From NCBI GenBank assembly GCA_945827465.1, contig CALZOH010000006.1, positions 1-29,845 of the forward strand: a stretch of 29,845 nucleotides of DNA. Reading direction: 5' to 3'. Below the pieces are notes generated by a model. That model worked only from the letters and a program-made list of their open reading frames with translations. It made no database searches and was not told where the DNA came from. The DNA is from an uncultured Prevotellaceae bacterium. Its GTDB lineage: Bacteria > Bacteroidota > Bacteroidia > Bacteroidales > Bacteroidaceae. Positions 1 to 8,779 of this stretch are shown here, piece after piece (within the stretch, counting starts at the first letter, position 1; each line of letters opens with the position of its first letter). Position numbers and translations under genes: made by a program.

Positions 1-21
1 CTGAGGTTAATATAATAAAGG

Positions 22-83
22 AAATGGTCTTGACACAGTTCAACTTACACTACCCAAATTGTTCACTGTACAAGACCATTTTT
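22..83 (+). terminator. Interrupted hairpin with T tract, possible terminator of an upstream gene
   Basis: AAATGGTCTTG (22-32) is perfectly complementary to CAAGACCATTT (71-81), and inside it ACAGT (35-39) pairs with ACTGT (65-69). The right arm runs into a five-T tract (79-83). The loop is long (25 bases), so this is only a candidate terminator for a gene lying left of the window. Confidence 0.4.
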
Positions 84-88
84 ACATC

Positions 89-260
89 GTTCAAGGCCCT
101 TTTGTTCGTGACGCAAAACCGTCATGCAAACGTTCAAGGCCCTTTTGTTCATGACGCAAAACCGTCATGCAAATGTTCAATGCCCTTTTGCACACGACGT
201 AAAACCGTCATGCAAACGTTCAAAGACCGATTGTTCCATACGCAAAACCTCTATGCAAAG
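89..260. repeat. Four tandem copies of a degenerate 43-base repeat
   Basis: Units are 89-131, 132-174, 175-217 and 218-260, each exactly 43 bases and each starting GTTCAA. Units 1 and 2 are nearly identical, unit 3 has a handful of changes and unit 4 is strongly decayed; a further partial start is at 261. Each of the first three units holds a small hairpin of the form CATGACG-six bases-CGTCATG. The period is not a multiple of three, so the open frame that crosses it does not encode a protein repeat. There are no unique spacers, so it is not a CRISPR array. Confidence 0.85.
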
Positions 261-541
261 GTTCCATACCTCATTATTATGATACAGAACCATATTGTCT
301 GAATAGAAATCATTCTATTATAAGGACTCTTTGAATATGCCTTAGCAAATGGAAGCCTATTTCCCTCGAAAGAAGTTTTCATCGCTGTAAGCACTTCGGA
401 AGATTAACTATCCTGAATTGATAACAAATTCCTCATTTCTGATTTTTATCAAGGGCACAATTGGAAAAAGAGCATTTAATATTGGATAAAAAATCATGAA
501 TTAGTAAATTTGCAGACCTAACAATTAAAAACAAAATCATT
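261..541. other. AT-rich gene-free leader upstream of murQ
   Basis: After the tandem repeat there is AT-rich DNA with no convincing open frame on either strand. The only signal seen is the promoter-like site just before murQ. Confidence 0.5.
482..512 (+). promoter_or_regulatory. Putative Bacteroidota-type promoter of murQ
   Basis: TAAATTTG (505-512) fits the -7 consensus TAnnTTTG. TTGG (482-485) lies 19 bases upstream as an imperfect -33 element. The murQ ATG follows 29 bases after the -7 box. Confidence 0.5.
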
Positions 542-1354
542 ATGTTTGAAAAAATCACGGAGCAACCGTCACTCTACAATGATTTGGAAAACCAATCAGT
601 AGCCCAATTATTAAAAGACATCAACACCGAAGACCAAAAAGTTGCATTGGCCGTTGAAAAAGTTATTCCCCAAATTGAACGCCTTGTCAGTCTCATTATC
701 CCACGGATTCAGCGCGGCGGACGTTTATTCTATTTAGGCGCTGGCACCAGCGGACGCCTCGGAGTGCTCGATGCCTCTGAAATTCCGCCCACCTTCGGCA
801 TGCCGCCCACCGTTATAGTAGGACTCATTGCCGGTGGCGACACCGCACTCCGCAATCCTGTTGAGAAAGCTGAAGATGACCCACAAAGAGGATGGGATGA
901 ATTAGTCAATCATCACATTAATGAAAAAGACAGCGTCATTGGCATTGCAGCCAGCGGCACTACACCCTACGTCATCGGTGCATTAAAAGAAGCTCGTGAA
1001 CGCGGCATCCTCACAGGTTGCATCACGTCCAATCCTGGAGCACCCATGTCAGCCGAAGCCGATGTTGCCATTGAAGTGGTAGTAGGTCCCGAGTTTGTCA
1101 CAGGAAGCAGCCGAATGAAGTCCGGAACCGCACAGAAAATGATACTCAACATGATTTCTACCAGCATCATGATAAAACTCGGCAGAGTAAAAGGCAACAA
1201 GATGGTCAACATGCAACTCACCAACAAAAAGTTGGTTGACCGCGGTACCCGCATGCTGGTTGAAGAACTTGGACTCGACTACGGTCAGGCCAAAACTCTA
1301 TTACTGCTCCACGGATCGGTTGAAAAAGCGCTCGAAGCTTATCACAACAAATAA
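542..1354 (+). CDS. murQ: N-acetylmuramic acid 6-phosphate etherase MurQ
   Basis: This cytoplasmic lyase cleaves the lactyl ether of N-acetylmuramic acid 6-phosphate, giving GlcNAc 6-phosphate and D-lactate in peptidoglycan sugar recycling. The 270-residue product is one SIS domain with the family signature GAGTSGRLGVLDASE at residues 66-80. E80 lies where family members have the catalytic glutamate, and the acidic stretch EDD at 111-113 matches the region of the second catalytic residue. A serine-rich sugar-phosphate loop (TGSSRMKSGTAQK) is also present. It is slightly shorter than the E. coli enzyme (298 residues), mainly at the C-terminus. It has its own promoter-like site and is closed by a hairpin-T terminator, so it is probably monocistronic. 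No MurNAc kinase or transporter gene lies beside it. Confidence 0.96.
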   Translation: MFEKITEQPSLYNDLENQSVAQLLKDINTEDQKVALAVEKVIPQIERLVSLIIPRIQRGGRLFYLGAGTSGRLGVLDASEIPPTFGMPPTVIVGLIAGGDTALRNPVEKAEDDPQRGWDELVNHHINEKDSVIGIAASGTTPYVIGALKEARERGILTGCITSNPGAPMSAEADVAIEVVVGPEFVTGSSRMKSGTAQKMILNMISTSIMIKLGRVKGNKMVNMQLTNKKLVDRGTRMLVEELGLDYGQAKTLLLLHGSVEKALEAYHNK

Positions 1355-1370
1355 CACTTCGGCCACAAAT

Positions 1371-1409
1371 AGCTCAACCATCTTTTAAAAAGAGGATGAC
1401 TGAGTTTTT
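1371..1409 (+). terminator. Rho-independent terminator after murQ
   Basis: AGCTCA (1371-1376) pairs with TGAGTT (1401-1406, with one G-T pair). After a two-base internal loop, CATCTTTT (1379-1386) pairs with the AGAGGATG side (1391-1398). TTTTT (1405-1409) closes the structure. It separates murQ from the channel gene. Confidence 0.6.
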
Positions 1410-1457
1410 GCTTTGCTATTGTGAGTAGTCTGATCTACCCTAATATATCTGTCCCCA

Positions 1458-3164
1458 ATGATAAAAAGACGTTTTGACAAATTGTTAGCAGAAGGACACG
1501 GACGGCAACTGATAGTGCTGCTGGTAGCAGTACTATGCTTTTTATCCGTCAGCCTGCTAATAGCCAAATATGTGTTTGCCGACGGACAACTCAGTTGGCA
1601 GGACGTAGTAGCTATATTGCTCGATCCCGGCTGTTTTCAAGGGGCTGGTCCTCATGATTGGTTTCGTTTGCTAATTGCCTTAATGAGCATATTCCTGTTA
1701 TCTGCTCTTCTGGTGAGCTCTTTCACCAATGTTTTTGAGAATATCAGTGAGGATATGAGGAGCGGAAGACGGCGTTATAGCTTACATAACCACATTTTGA
1801 TATTGGGAGCCGGCTATCAACTTCGCAAAATATTGGAAGCTCTTCGCGATGACCCTCGCATGGTGGTAGTAATGGCTCCCCAAAAACCCAAGGTAGAAGG
1901 ATCCTATATATATTATTCCGGTAGGCGCGATGTATGGGCTGATTTAGCAGGCGCCAAGCCCGAAAAAACTTCTGAAATCTTTATCATTGGAAATGACGAA
2001 GAAGAAGGGAGCGACACAAAAAGCCTGCAGGCTTTAAGATGGATCAAAGAAAGATGTCTACTAAAAGGTAGTGAACCGCTGTGCCATCTGTGTGTAAAGA
2101 GTTTTGAAACTACCGAAGTACTTCAATACAGTCGAAAATCAGAAACAAGTGGCTACCAACGTATAAATATCGTAAACGACTACGAATACTTGGCCGAACA
2201 ATTGTTAGTGGGGACAGACTTCTTGCCTGCCTTGAGAAAAGAATCAGACAAACAGGCTCACGTGGTAATTATCGGTACGGGTGTCAGAGCACAAGCCGTT
2301 GCTTATACAGTTGCTCATGTGTGTCATTACCCGAACGGGCATACACAACTGACGGTGATTGATCCGGACGCTCTGAAATGGGGACGTAAGCTGATGGCCG
2401 CACGTCCTGCATTGTATGAACATTCTCGCTGGGCTGTGGTGGAAGAGAACGGCAGGCAAGAAAATGAATGCAAGCGATTGTTATCTGACATTGATTGGCA
2501 GTTTGTCAATGGCTCGACTGAAGAGCCCTGGGTGCGTGCCTTATTAGAAGATGATGTAATGAGGGATGCCACTTCCATTATTATTTGCAATGAGAGTGAT
2601 GATTGTGCCACGACCATCGCCCTCCATTTACCTCGGATTGTATATCAGAAAGCAAGTGGCATTGCTGTTTGGATAGACAATTCTGAGGAGTTGCTGAGAT
2701 GTGCCGCTGAAACGAACATGTATGGCCAGATAAAAATACTTGGAACGGTTGGCGACATCACTGACCCTCTCTATCGGAATCGCATCACGATGGGACAGCG
2801 AGTGAATCATCTGTATTATACGGCTTATGTGGATCAACACTCCACCGATTTGGATCGCGAATGGTACGGACTCTCAGAAACGGATAAGTATTCCAGTATT
2901 TATTGTGCCAATGCAACACCTTTAAGAATGCGTTGTTATGATACGAAAGATTTGGAAGGTTTATGCGAGTCGGAGCATCGCCGTTGGAATGTATCACAAT
3001 TGTTAATGGGATATATTCCGGGAGAGCAAACGGACAAAGAACAGTTTGTTCATGCCGATTTGAAGCCATACGAAGAGCTTCCCCCTGAAGAACATAAAAA
3101 GGATTATCTGCTGGTAAGCAACGCCCATTACATCCTGATGGGTGATATAAATAATCCACAATAA
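1458..3164 (+). CDS. CASTOR/POLLUX-like ion channel with C-terminal RyR domain
   Basis: A 568-residue inner-membrane protein. Helices lie at about 18-40 and 69-92, with the short segment LLDPGCFQGAG (54-64) between them, as in the pore region of CASTOR/POLLUX/SYM8-type channels. After helix 2 the segment FENISEDMRSGRRR leads into HNHILILGAG (about 110-119), the family's first RCK/TrkA-N-like nucleotide-binding fold. A second Rossmann-like start, HVVIIGTG, is near 268. The C-terminus (about 495-555) carries SEHRRWNVSQLLMGY and a DLKPYEELPPEEHKKD segment, typical of the RyR domain. RyR domains are thought to bind ligands, so a ligand-gated cation conductance is the natural inference; ion and ligand are unknown. 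The ATG follows the murQ terminator by about 50 bases. The sulfatase starts 14 bases after its stop, so the two are probably co-transcribed. Confidence 0.78.
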   Translation: MIKRRFDKLLAEGHGRQLIVLLVAVLCFLSVSLLIAKYVFADGQLSWQDVVAILLDPGCFQGAGPHDWFRLLIALMSIFLLSALLVSSFTNVFENISEDMRSGRRRYSLHNHILILGAGYQLRKILEALRDDPRMVVVMAPQKPKVEGSYIYYSGRRDVWADLAGAKPEKTSEIFIIGNDEEEGSDTKSLQALRWIKERCLLKGSEPLCHLCVKSFETTEVLQYSRKSETSGYQRINIVNDYEYLAEQLLVGTDFLPALRKESDKQAHVVIIGTGVRAQAVAYTVAHVCHYPNGHTQLTVIDPDALKWGRKLMAARPALYEHSRWAVVEENGRQENECKRLLSDIDWQFVNGSTEEPWVRALLEDDVMRDATSIIICNESDDCATTIALHLPRIVYQKASGIAVWIDNSEELLRCAAETNMYGQIKILGTVGDITDPLYRNRITMGQRVNHLYYTAYVDQHSTDLDREWYGLSETDKYSSIYCANATPLRMRCYDTKDLEGLCESEHRRWNVSQLLMGYIPGEQTDKEQFVHADLKPYEELPPEEHKKDYLLVSNAHYILMGDINNPQ

Positions 3165-3178
3165 TCCAAGAAAATACG

Positions 3179-4705
3179 ATGAATCATTCTCTTTCTATTT
3201 TGTTAGGGGGCCTGACTCTTTCGGTTGGAACGGTGCAGGCACGCAATGCGAATGGCCGCCCTAACATCCTATACATCATGTGCGATGACATGGGATACGG
3301 CGATTTGGGATGTTATGGTCAGCCATACATTCAGACGCCACATATTGACAGATTAGCCCATGAAGGAATGCGCTTTACGCAAGCCTACGCAGGAAGTCCC
3401 GTAAGTGCTCCTTCGCGTGCTTCTATGATGACAGGACAACACACAGGACATTGCGAAGTGCGCGGTAACCGGGAATATTGGCCGGGTAAACCCATGGTGA
3501 CTTACGGAATTAACCGCGAATATTCGATAACCGGACAACATCCGCTCGATGCCGAGCATGTGACCGTAACAGAAATCATGAAAGACAATGGATATACTAC
3601 GGCAGTTTTTGGAAAATGGGCAGGAGGGTACGAAGGTTCTGTTTCGACACCCGACAAGAGAGGTGTAGATGAATTCTATGGATATATCTGCCAATTTCAG
3701 GCTCATCTTTACTATCCCAACTTCCTGAATCGTTACAGTAGGGCATTAGGTGACACATGTGTAAAGCGTGAAGTGTTGCAGGAGAATGTAAGATACCCCA
3801 TATTTGGAAAAGATTACTTCAAGAGAACACAATATTCGGCTGATTTGATTCATTCGGAGGCCTTGAAATGGATTAGCCAACAAGATGGGAAACAGCCATT
3901 CTTTGGCATGCTGACTTATACCTTGCCCCATGCAGAATTAGCCCAGCCTGATGACTCCTTAATGGAACGTTATCGTAGAAAATTCTTTACAGACAAAACA
4001 TGGGGCGGTCAAGAGGGTTCGCGTTACAATCCATCAGACCATACCCATGCACAATTTGCAGCCATGATCAGCCGTCTGGACTGCTATGTGGGTGAAATAA
4101 TGGAACTGTTGCGTCAGAAAGGATTGGACGAAAATACGATTGTGATATTTACCAGTGACAACGGTCCACACGAAGAAGGAGGAGCTGATCCTACTTTCTT
4201 TGGACGTGATGGCAAATTACGTGGACTCAAACGTCAGTGTTATGAAGGGGGAATCAGAGTGCCTTTTATTGTGCGGTGGCCAGGAAAGATTCAGGCAGGC
4301 AGTGTTAGTGACCATTTGTGCGCTTTCTATGATTTGATGCCGACCTTCTGTGACTTAATCGGTGTAAAAAACTATGTACACAAATATTCCAATCGCAAAA
4401 AAGATGTCGATTACTTCGATGGTTTGTCAATTGCTCCTACCTTGTTGGGACTTCCTGGCCAGCAGCAACACGAATTTCTTTATTGGGAGTTCAACGAGAC
4501 GAATCAAATCGGCGTGCGGATGGGCGACTGGAAAATGGTCGTAAAAAAAGGACGTCCTTTCCTCTATCATTTAGCAAACGACCTTCATGAAGATCACGAC
4601 GTAGCCGACCAATATCCAGAAGTGGTAAAACGCATGAAAGAAGTTATTCATCAACAGCATACACCTCACCCTCTCTTCCCGGTAACTCTTCCTGCTACCA
4701 ACTAA
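3179..4705 (+). CDS. Exported serine-type sulfatase (arylsulfatase family S1)
   Basis: This alkaline-phosphatase-fold hydrolase removes sulfate esters from a sugar or aryl substrate in the periplasm or at the surface. Residues 1-21 look like a signal peptide ending TVQA. Metal ligands are visible as CDDMGYGD (D36, D37) and SDNG (D327, N328). The maturation motif is S76-A-P-S-R80 followed by ASMMTG, so the formylglycine precursor is serine, not cysteine; an anSME radical-SAM enzyme encoded elsewhere would be needed. FGKW (144-147) and the TLPHAE histidine (H251) fit the active site. The length of 508 residues is normal. The usual FGKWHLG is replaced by FGKWAGG, so the substrate cannot be inferred from motifs. 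It sits directly behind the channel-RyR gene, with no glycosidase or SusCD pair next to it. Confidence 0.92.
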   Translation: MNHSLSILLGGLTLSVGTVQARNANGRPNILYIMCDDMGYGDLGCYGQPYIQTPHIDRLAHEGMRFTQAYAGSPVSAPSRASMMTGQHTGHCEVRGNREYWPGKPMVTYGINREYSITGQHPLDAEHVTVTEIMKDNGYTTAVFGKWAGGYEGSVSTPDKRGVDEFYGYICQFQAHLYYPNFLNRYSRALGDTCVKREVLQENVRYPIFGKDYFKRTQYSADLIHSEALKWISQQDGKQPFFGMLTYTLPHAELAQPDDSLMERYRRKFFTDKTWGGQEGSRYNPSDHTHAQFAAMISRLDCYVGEIMELLRQKGLDENTIVIFTSDNGPHEEGGADPTFFGRDGKLRGLKRQCYEGGIRVPFIVRWPGKIQAGSVSDHLCAFYDLMPTFCDLIGVKNYVHKYSNRKKDVDYFDGLSIAPTLLGLPGQQQHEFLYWEFNETNQIGVRMGDWKMVVKKGRPFLYHLANDLHEDHDVADQYPEVVKRMKEVIHQQHTPHPLFPVTLPATN

Positions 4706-4767
4706 GTTCGGTTTTTAACGAACTCAAGTTGAAGAGTGCGAAGCAGGTTCGTCTCGTATTTTTATGA

Positions 4768-4775
4768 TAACTTTG
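4768..4775 (+). promoter_or_regulatory. Putative -7 box upstream of dnaE
   Basis: TAACTTTG fits TAnnTTTG exactly and lies 18 bases before the dnaE ATG. No good TTTG is seen at the expected -33 distance. Confidence 0.5.
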
Positions 4776-4793
4776 TAGAGCAAACAATACTAT

Positions 4794-7700
4794 ATGCAAG
4801 ACTTCGTTCACTTACACGTTCATACACAATATTCCATCTTAGATGGACAAAGTAGTGTGCCCCGTTTGGTCGATAAAGCCCTAAAAGACGGCATGAGGGG
4901 TATGGCAATAACCGATCATGGAAACATGATGGGTATTAAAGAATTCTTCAACTACGTGCGCAAGAAAAAAGGAGGTGCCAAAGATGATTTGAAAAAATGG
5001 CAGGCACGCCAAGAACTTATTGAGGCCGGTAACTACCGGCCTGACCCGAAGAATAAGGATGAAAAAGATGACGTGGGAAAGACTCCGGAAGAATGGCTTG
5101 AAGCCTGTAAAAAAGGCATCGAAAAAGCCCAACGAACCTTAGCCTTTAAACCCATTTTGGGTTGTGAGATGTACGTAGCTCATCATCATCTTACCGACCG
5201 TAACGGTAAGGAAGACCAGTCCGGTTGGCATCTCGTTGTATTGGCCAAAAACAGCAAGGGTTATCATAATCTGGTGAAGCTTGTGTCGAAAGCGTGGACC
5301 GATGGTTTTTATATGCGCCCACGTACTGATCACGATGAACTGGAGAAATATCATGAAGGTCTTATTGTCGCCTCGGCCTGCCTTGGTGGAGAAATTCCAC
5401 AACATATCCTTGCCGGTCGTTTGGAAAAAGCCGAACAATCCGTACAATGGTTCAAAAGCGTTTTTGGAGACAATTTTTATCTGGAGTTACAACGTCATCA
5501 AGTAACCAATCCGACACAACAAGCAAATCGAGAGACTTATCCGTTACAGCAAAAGGTAAACGACGTTCTTTTGAAATTGGCCGAAAAATATCAGGTTAAA
5601 CTGATATGCACGAACGACTGTCACTTTGTGGATGAAGAAAATGCAGAAGCTCACGACCGATTGATTTGTCTTTCGACCAACCGCGACATTAACGATCCGA
5701 ATCGTATGCTCTATTCCAAGCAGGAGTGGTTTAAGACACGCGCCGAGATGAACGCCGTCTTCAACGACGTACCGGATTCTCTATCAAATACATGTAGCAT
5801 TTGCAACCAAGTAGAAGAATATTCTATAGACCACGCGCCGATTATGCCGAACTTTGCCATTCCTGAAAGTTTTGGAACTGAAGAGGAATATCGCAAGAAA
5901 TATTCAGAGCAAGATCTATTTAATGAATTCACGCGTGATGAAAAAGGCAACGTAATTTGTGACGAGACAACCGGACAGAAAAAAATAGAAAAACTGGGCG
6001 GATACGAGAAACTTTATCGTATTAAGTTGGAAGCCGACTATCTGAAGGAACTCACCTACATCGGTGCTCGTCAACGCTATGGCGACCCTGTGCCTGAAGA
6101 AGTTTCTGAACGTCTCGACTTCGAGCTACATGTGATGAAGACAATGGGTTTCCCTGGCTATTTCTTAATTGTACAAGACTATATTGCAGCCGCACGAAAG
6201 GAACTCGACGTATCAGTAGGTCCAGGACGTGGTTCCGCAGCAGGTTCAGCCGTAGCTTATTGCTTAGGCATTACTCAGATTGACCCCATTAAATATGATT
6301 TGCTGTTTGAGCGTTTTCTTAATCCCGACCGAATTAGTCTCCCGGATATTGATGTCGACTTCGATGACGACGGCCGCGGTCGTGTGCTCGAATGGGTAAC
6401 TCAAAAATATGGAAAAGAGAAGGTAGCTCATATCATTACCTATGGCACAATGGCTACGAAACTAGCCATTAAGGATGTGGCCCGCGTTCAGAAACTTCCA
6501 CTTCCTGAGAGTCAGCGTCTGTGCAAACTAATTCCAGATAAATTGCCCGAGGGTCCTGATGGGAAAAGTCCGAAACTGAACCTTCCTAATGCCATTGCAG
6601 CCATTCCGGAATTAATGGAAGCCGAGAATTCCAAAGATCCGCTGCTCCACGACACCATTCGATATGCTATTATGCTTGAAGGGAACGTGCGAAATACCGG
6701 AGTACACGCTTGCGGAATTATTATCTGTAGAGACCCCATCTCCGATTGGGTTCCTGTTAGCACGGCTGATGATAAAGAGACGGGTGAAAAGTTAATGTGC
6801 ACCCAATATGAAGGGTCTGTGATTGAAGAAACCGGACTAATCAAGATGGACTTCTTGGGTTTAAAGACCCTTTCAATATTGAAAGAAGCAGTAGAGAACA
6901 TTCGTTTAAGCCTCGGCATTGAGGTTGATGTCGATCATCTAAATATTAACGACCCTGCCACATATCAACTCTACAGCGATGGTAGAACAATCGGAACGTT
7001 CCAATTTGAATCGCCAGGTATGCAAAAATATCTGCGCGAATTGCAACCGACCACATTTGAGGACTTAATAGCCATGAATGCCCTCTACCGTCCCGGACCT
7101 ATGTCTTACATTCCTAGTTTTATCAAACGTAAGAAAGGAGAGGAACCCATCAGTTACGACCTTCCTTGTATGGAAAAATATCTGAAGGAAACTTACGGAA
7201 TCACCGTCTATCAGGAGCAAGTGATGCTTCTCTCACGACTGATTGCCAACTTCACCCGAGGAGAGAGCGACACACTACGTAAAGCGATGGGAAAGAAGCA
7301 AATTGACAAGCTGAATCATCTATATCCCAAGTTCATTGCCGGAGGTACAGCCAATGGATATGATGCCAAGATTCTTGAAAAGATCTGGAACGATTGGCGC
7401 GCCTTTGCTTCGTATGCGTTCAATAAGAGTCACGCAACTTGTTATTCTTGGGTTGCCTATCAGACCGCATTTCTTAAAGCTAACTTCCCAGCCCAATACA
7501 TGGCAGCCGTGATGAGCCGAAGTTTGGCAAATATTTCAGATATAACCAAACTGATGGATGAATGTAAGACACTTGGCATCAACACACTTCGTCCTGATAT
7601 CAACGAGAGTCGTACCAAGTTTAGCGTAAATCGCCATAACGACATCCGTTTTGGTTTGGGTGCTATTAAAGGCGTTAGTACTGCCGCCCTCGAATGTATT

Positions 7701-8657
7701 GTTAAGGAACGCGATGAAAACGGAATCTATAAGAATATATTCAATCTCTTTGAACGCATCGATCTTACCTGCTGTAATCGACGCACATTCGAGAACTTGA
7801 TTATGGCCGGTGCTTTGGATTGTTTCAGTGACATTCCACGTGAACTCTATTTTGAGATCAATGAAAAAGGCGAGACTTATTTAGAGTCGCTGCTTCGTTA
7901 CGGACAAACCTACCAGTACGATAAGAAATCAAACAGCAATAGTTTATTTGGCGATATGGAGGCATTCGAGATTACCAAACCTACTCGCCCCATGCAAAGC
8001 ATCCGGTGGACACAGTTGGAACGCTTGAACAAGGAACGGGATTTGATTGGTATCTATCTTTCATCACACCCTCTTGATGCCTATGCCGTCGTACTCAAAC
8101 ATCTTTGTACAACCCATTTGGAACAGTTGGGAGATTTGGTTCCTTTTGCCGGTCAGAACATTACTTTTGGTGGCATTGTTACCAATTTGCGCGAGGGCGT
8201 TTCAAAACGTAATAAGGCCTATGGCATAGCCAAACTTGAAGACTATTCCGGTCAAGGTGAGGTGGCACTTTTTGGAGATGATTGGACAAAATATCGCAAT
8301 CTATTCGTTGAGGGCAATGCGCTCTTTATTACAGCAAGTGTGCAGCCTCGACGTTGGGATCCTTCTCAACTGGAAATGAAATTGGATAAAGTGGAATTTT
8401 TGGCTGACATAAATGATACGGCCATTAAAAAAATCACGATTAGTGCCAAGATGTCTGACTTGAGTGAAAACTTATGTGCTAATTTGGTGGAATGCTTGAC
8501 AAAAAACAAGGGAACGGCACAATTGTATTTTAAATTTTATGATGAAACCACCAAATCAAATATCATGATGAAATCACGCCAACATTCAATTAATGTTTCT
8601 ATCGAAGTGCTTGATGAATTAGACGGAATACCGGATATTCAATATCAGATTAATTAA
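4794..8657 (+). CDS. dnaE: DNA polymerase III alpha subunit DnaE
   Basis: Replicative polymerase, 1287 residues against about 1160 in E. coli. The N-terminal PHP domain (1 to about 290) keeps all nine metal ligands known from actinobacterial DnaE1: H8, H10, D17, H42, E125, H146, C196 and the D and H of TNDCHFV. This predicts an active PHP 3'-5' exonuclease. Residues about 57-117 form a charged insertion (many K, E, D) inside the PHP domain. The palm has the catalytic aspartates D518 and D520 in LPDIDVDF and D686 in KMDFLGL. GPGRGSAAGS is the conserved polymerase block before them. NSLFGD near 1047 is a possible internal clamp-binding motif, and an OB fold begins near 1121 (ITFGGIVTNLRE). trxA follows 122 bases downstream with its own promoter-like site. 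Confidence 0.98.
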   Translation: MQDFVHLHVHTQYSILDGQSSVPRLVDKALKDGMRGMAITDHGNMMGIKEFFNYVRKKKGGAKDDLKKWQARQELIEAGNYRPDPKNKDEKDDVGKTPEEWLEACKKGIEKAQRTLAFKPILGCEMYVAHHHLTDRNGKEDQSGWHLVVLAKNSKGYHNLVKLVSKAWTDGFYMRPRTDHDELEKYHEGLIVASACLGGEIPQHILAGRLEKAEQSVQWFKSVFGDNFYLELQRHQVTNPTQQANRETYPLQQKVNDVLLKLAEKYQVKLICTNDCHFVDEENAEAHDRLICLSTNRDINDPNRMLYSKQEWFKTRAEMNAVFNDVPDSLSNTCSICNQVEEYSIDHAPIMPNFAIPESFGTEEEYRKKYSEQDLFNEFTRDEKGNVICDETTGQKKIEKLGGYEKLYRIKLEADYLKELTYIGARQRYGDPVPEEVSERLDFELHVMKTMGFPGYFLIVQDYIAAARKELDVSVGPGRGSAAGSAVAYCLGITQIDPIKYDLLFERFLNPDRISLPDIDVDFDDDGRGRVLEWVTQKYGKEKVAHIITYGTMATKLAIKDVARVQKLPLPESQRLCKLIPDKLPEGPDGKSPKLNLPNAIAAIPELMEAENSKDPLLHDTIRYAIMLEGNVRNTGVHACGIIICRDPISDWVPVSTADDKETGEKLMCTQYEGSVIEETGLIKMDFLGLKTLSILKEAVENIRLSLGIEVDVDHLNINDPATYQLYSDGRTIGTFQFESPGMQKYLRELQPTTFEDLIAMNALYRPGPMSYIPSFIKRKKGEEPISYDLPCMEKYLKETYGITVYQEQVMLLSRLIANFTRGESDTLRKAMGKKQIDKLNHLYPKFIAGGTANGYDAKILEKIWNDWRAFASYAFNKSHATCYSWVAYQTAFLKANFPAQYMAAVMSRSLANISDITKLMDECKTLGINTLRPDINESRTKFSVNRHNDIRFGLGAIKGVSTAALECIVKERDENGIYKNIFNLFERIDLTCCNRRTFENLIMAGALDCFSDIPRELYFEINEKGETYLESLLRYGQTYQYDKKSNSNSLFGDMEAFEITKPTRPMQSIRWTQLERLNKERDLIGIYLSSHPLDAYAVVLKHLCTTHLEQLGDLVPFAGQNITFGGIVTNLREGVSKRNKAYGIAKLEDYSGQGEVALFGDDWTKYRNLFVEGNALFITASVQPRRWDPSQLEMKLDKVEFLADINDTAIKKITISAKMSDLSENLCANLVECLTKNKGTAQLYFKFYDETTKSNIMMKSRQHSINVSIEVLDELDGIPDIQYQIN

Positions 8658-8702
8658 GGAAATATAATCGACAAGGAAAATTGAAAAGAAAGAGAGAAAC
8701 CG

Positions 8703-8734
8703 TTTGCATCCTTACAAAAAAAGATGTTACTTTG
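8703..8734 (+). promoter_or_regulatory. Putative promoter of trxA
   Basis: TTTG (8703-8706), a 20-base spacer and TTACTTTG (8727-8734, one mismatch to TAnnTTTG) form a well-spaced Bacteroidota-type promoter 45 bases before the trxA ATG. Confidence 0.6.
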
Positions 8735-8779
8735 CATACTCATTGAAGACAGAAAAGTAAATAACAAATTCGAATAAAT

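Noticed and set aside
89..260. CRISPR array
   Set aside because: Units abut directly with no unique spacers, and no cas gene is near.
24..302. 92-residue open frame over the 43-base repeat
   Set aside because: The repeat period is not a multiple of three, there is no promoter or family resemblance, and a hairpin overlaps its start; the frame is open by chance.
4705..4724. Terminator after the sulfatase gene (AGTTCG/CGAACT)
   Set aside because: Only a 6-bp stem and no T run after it; kept as an unassigned small hairpin.
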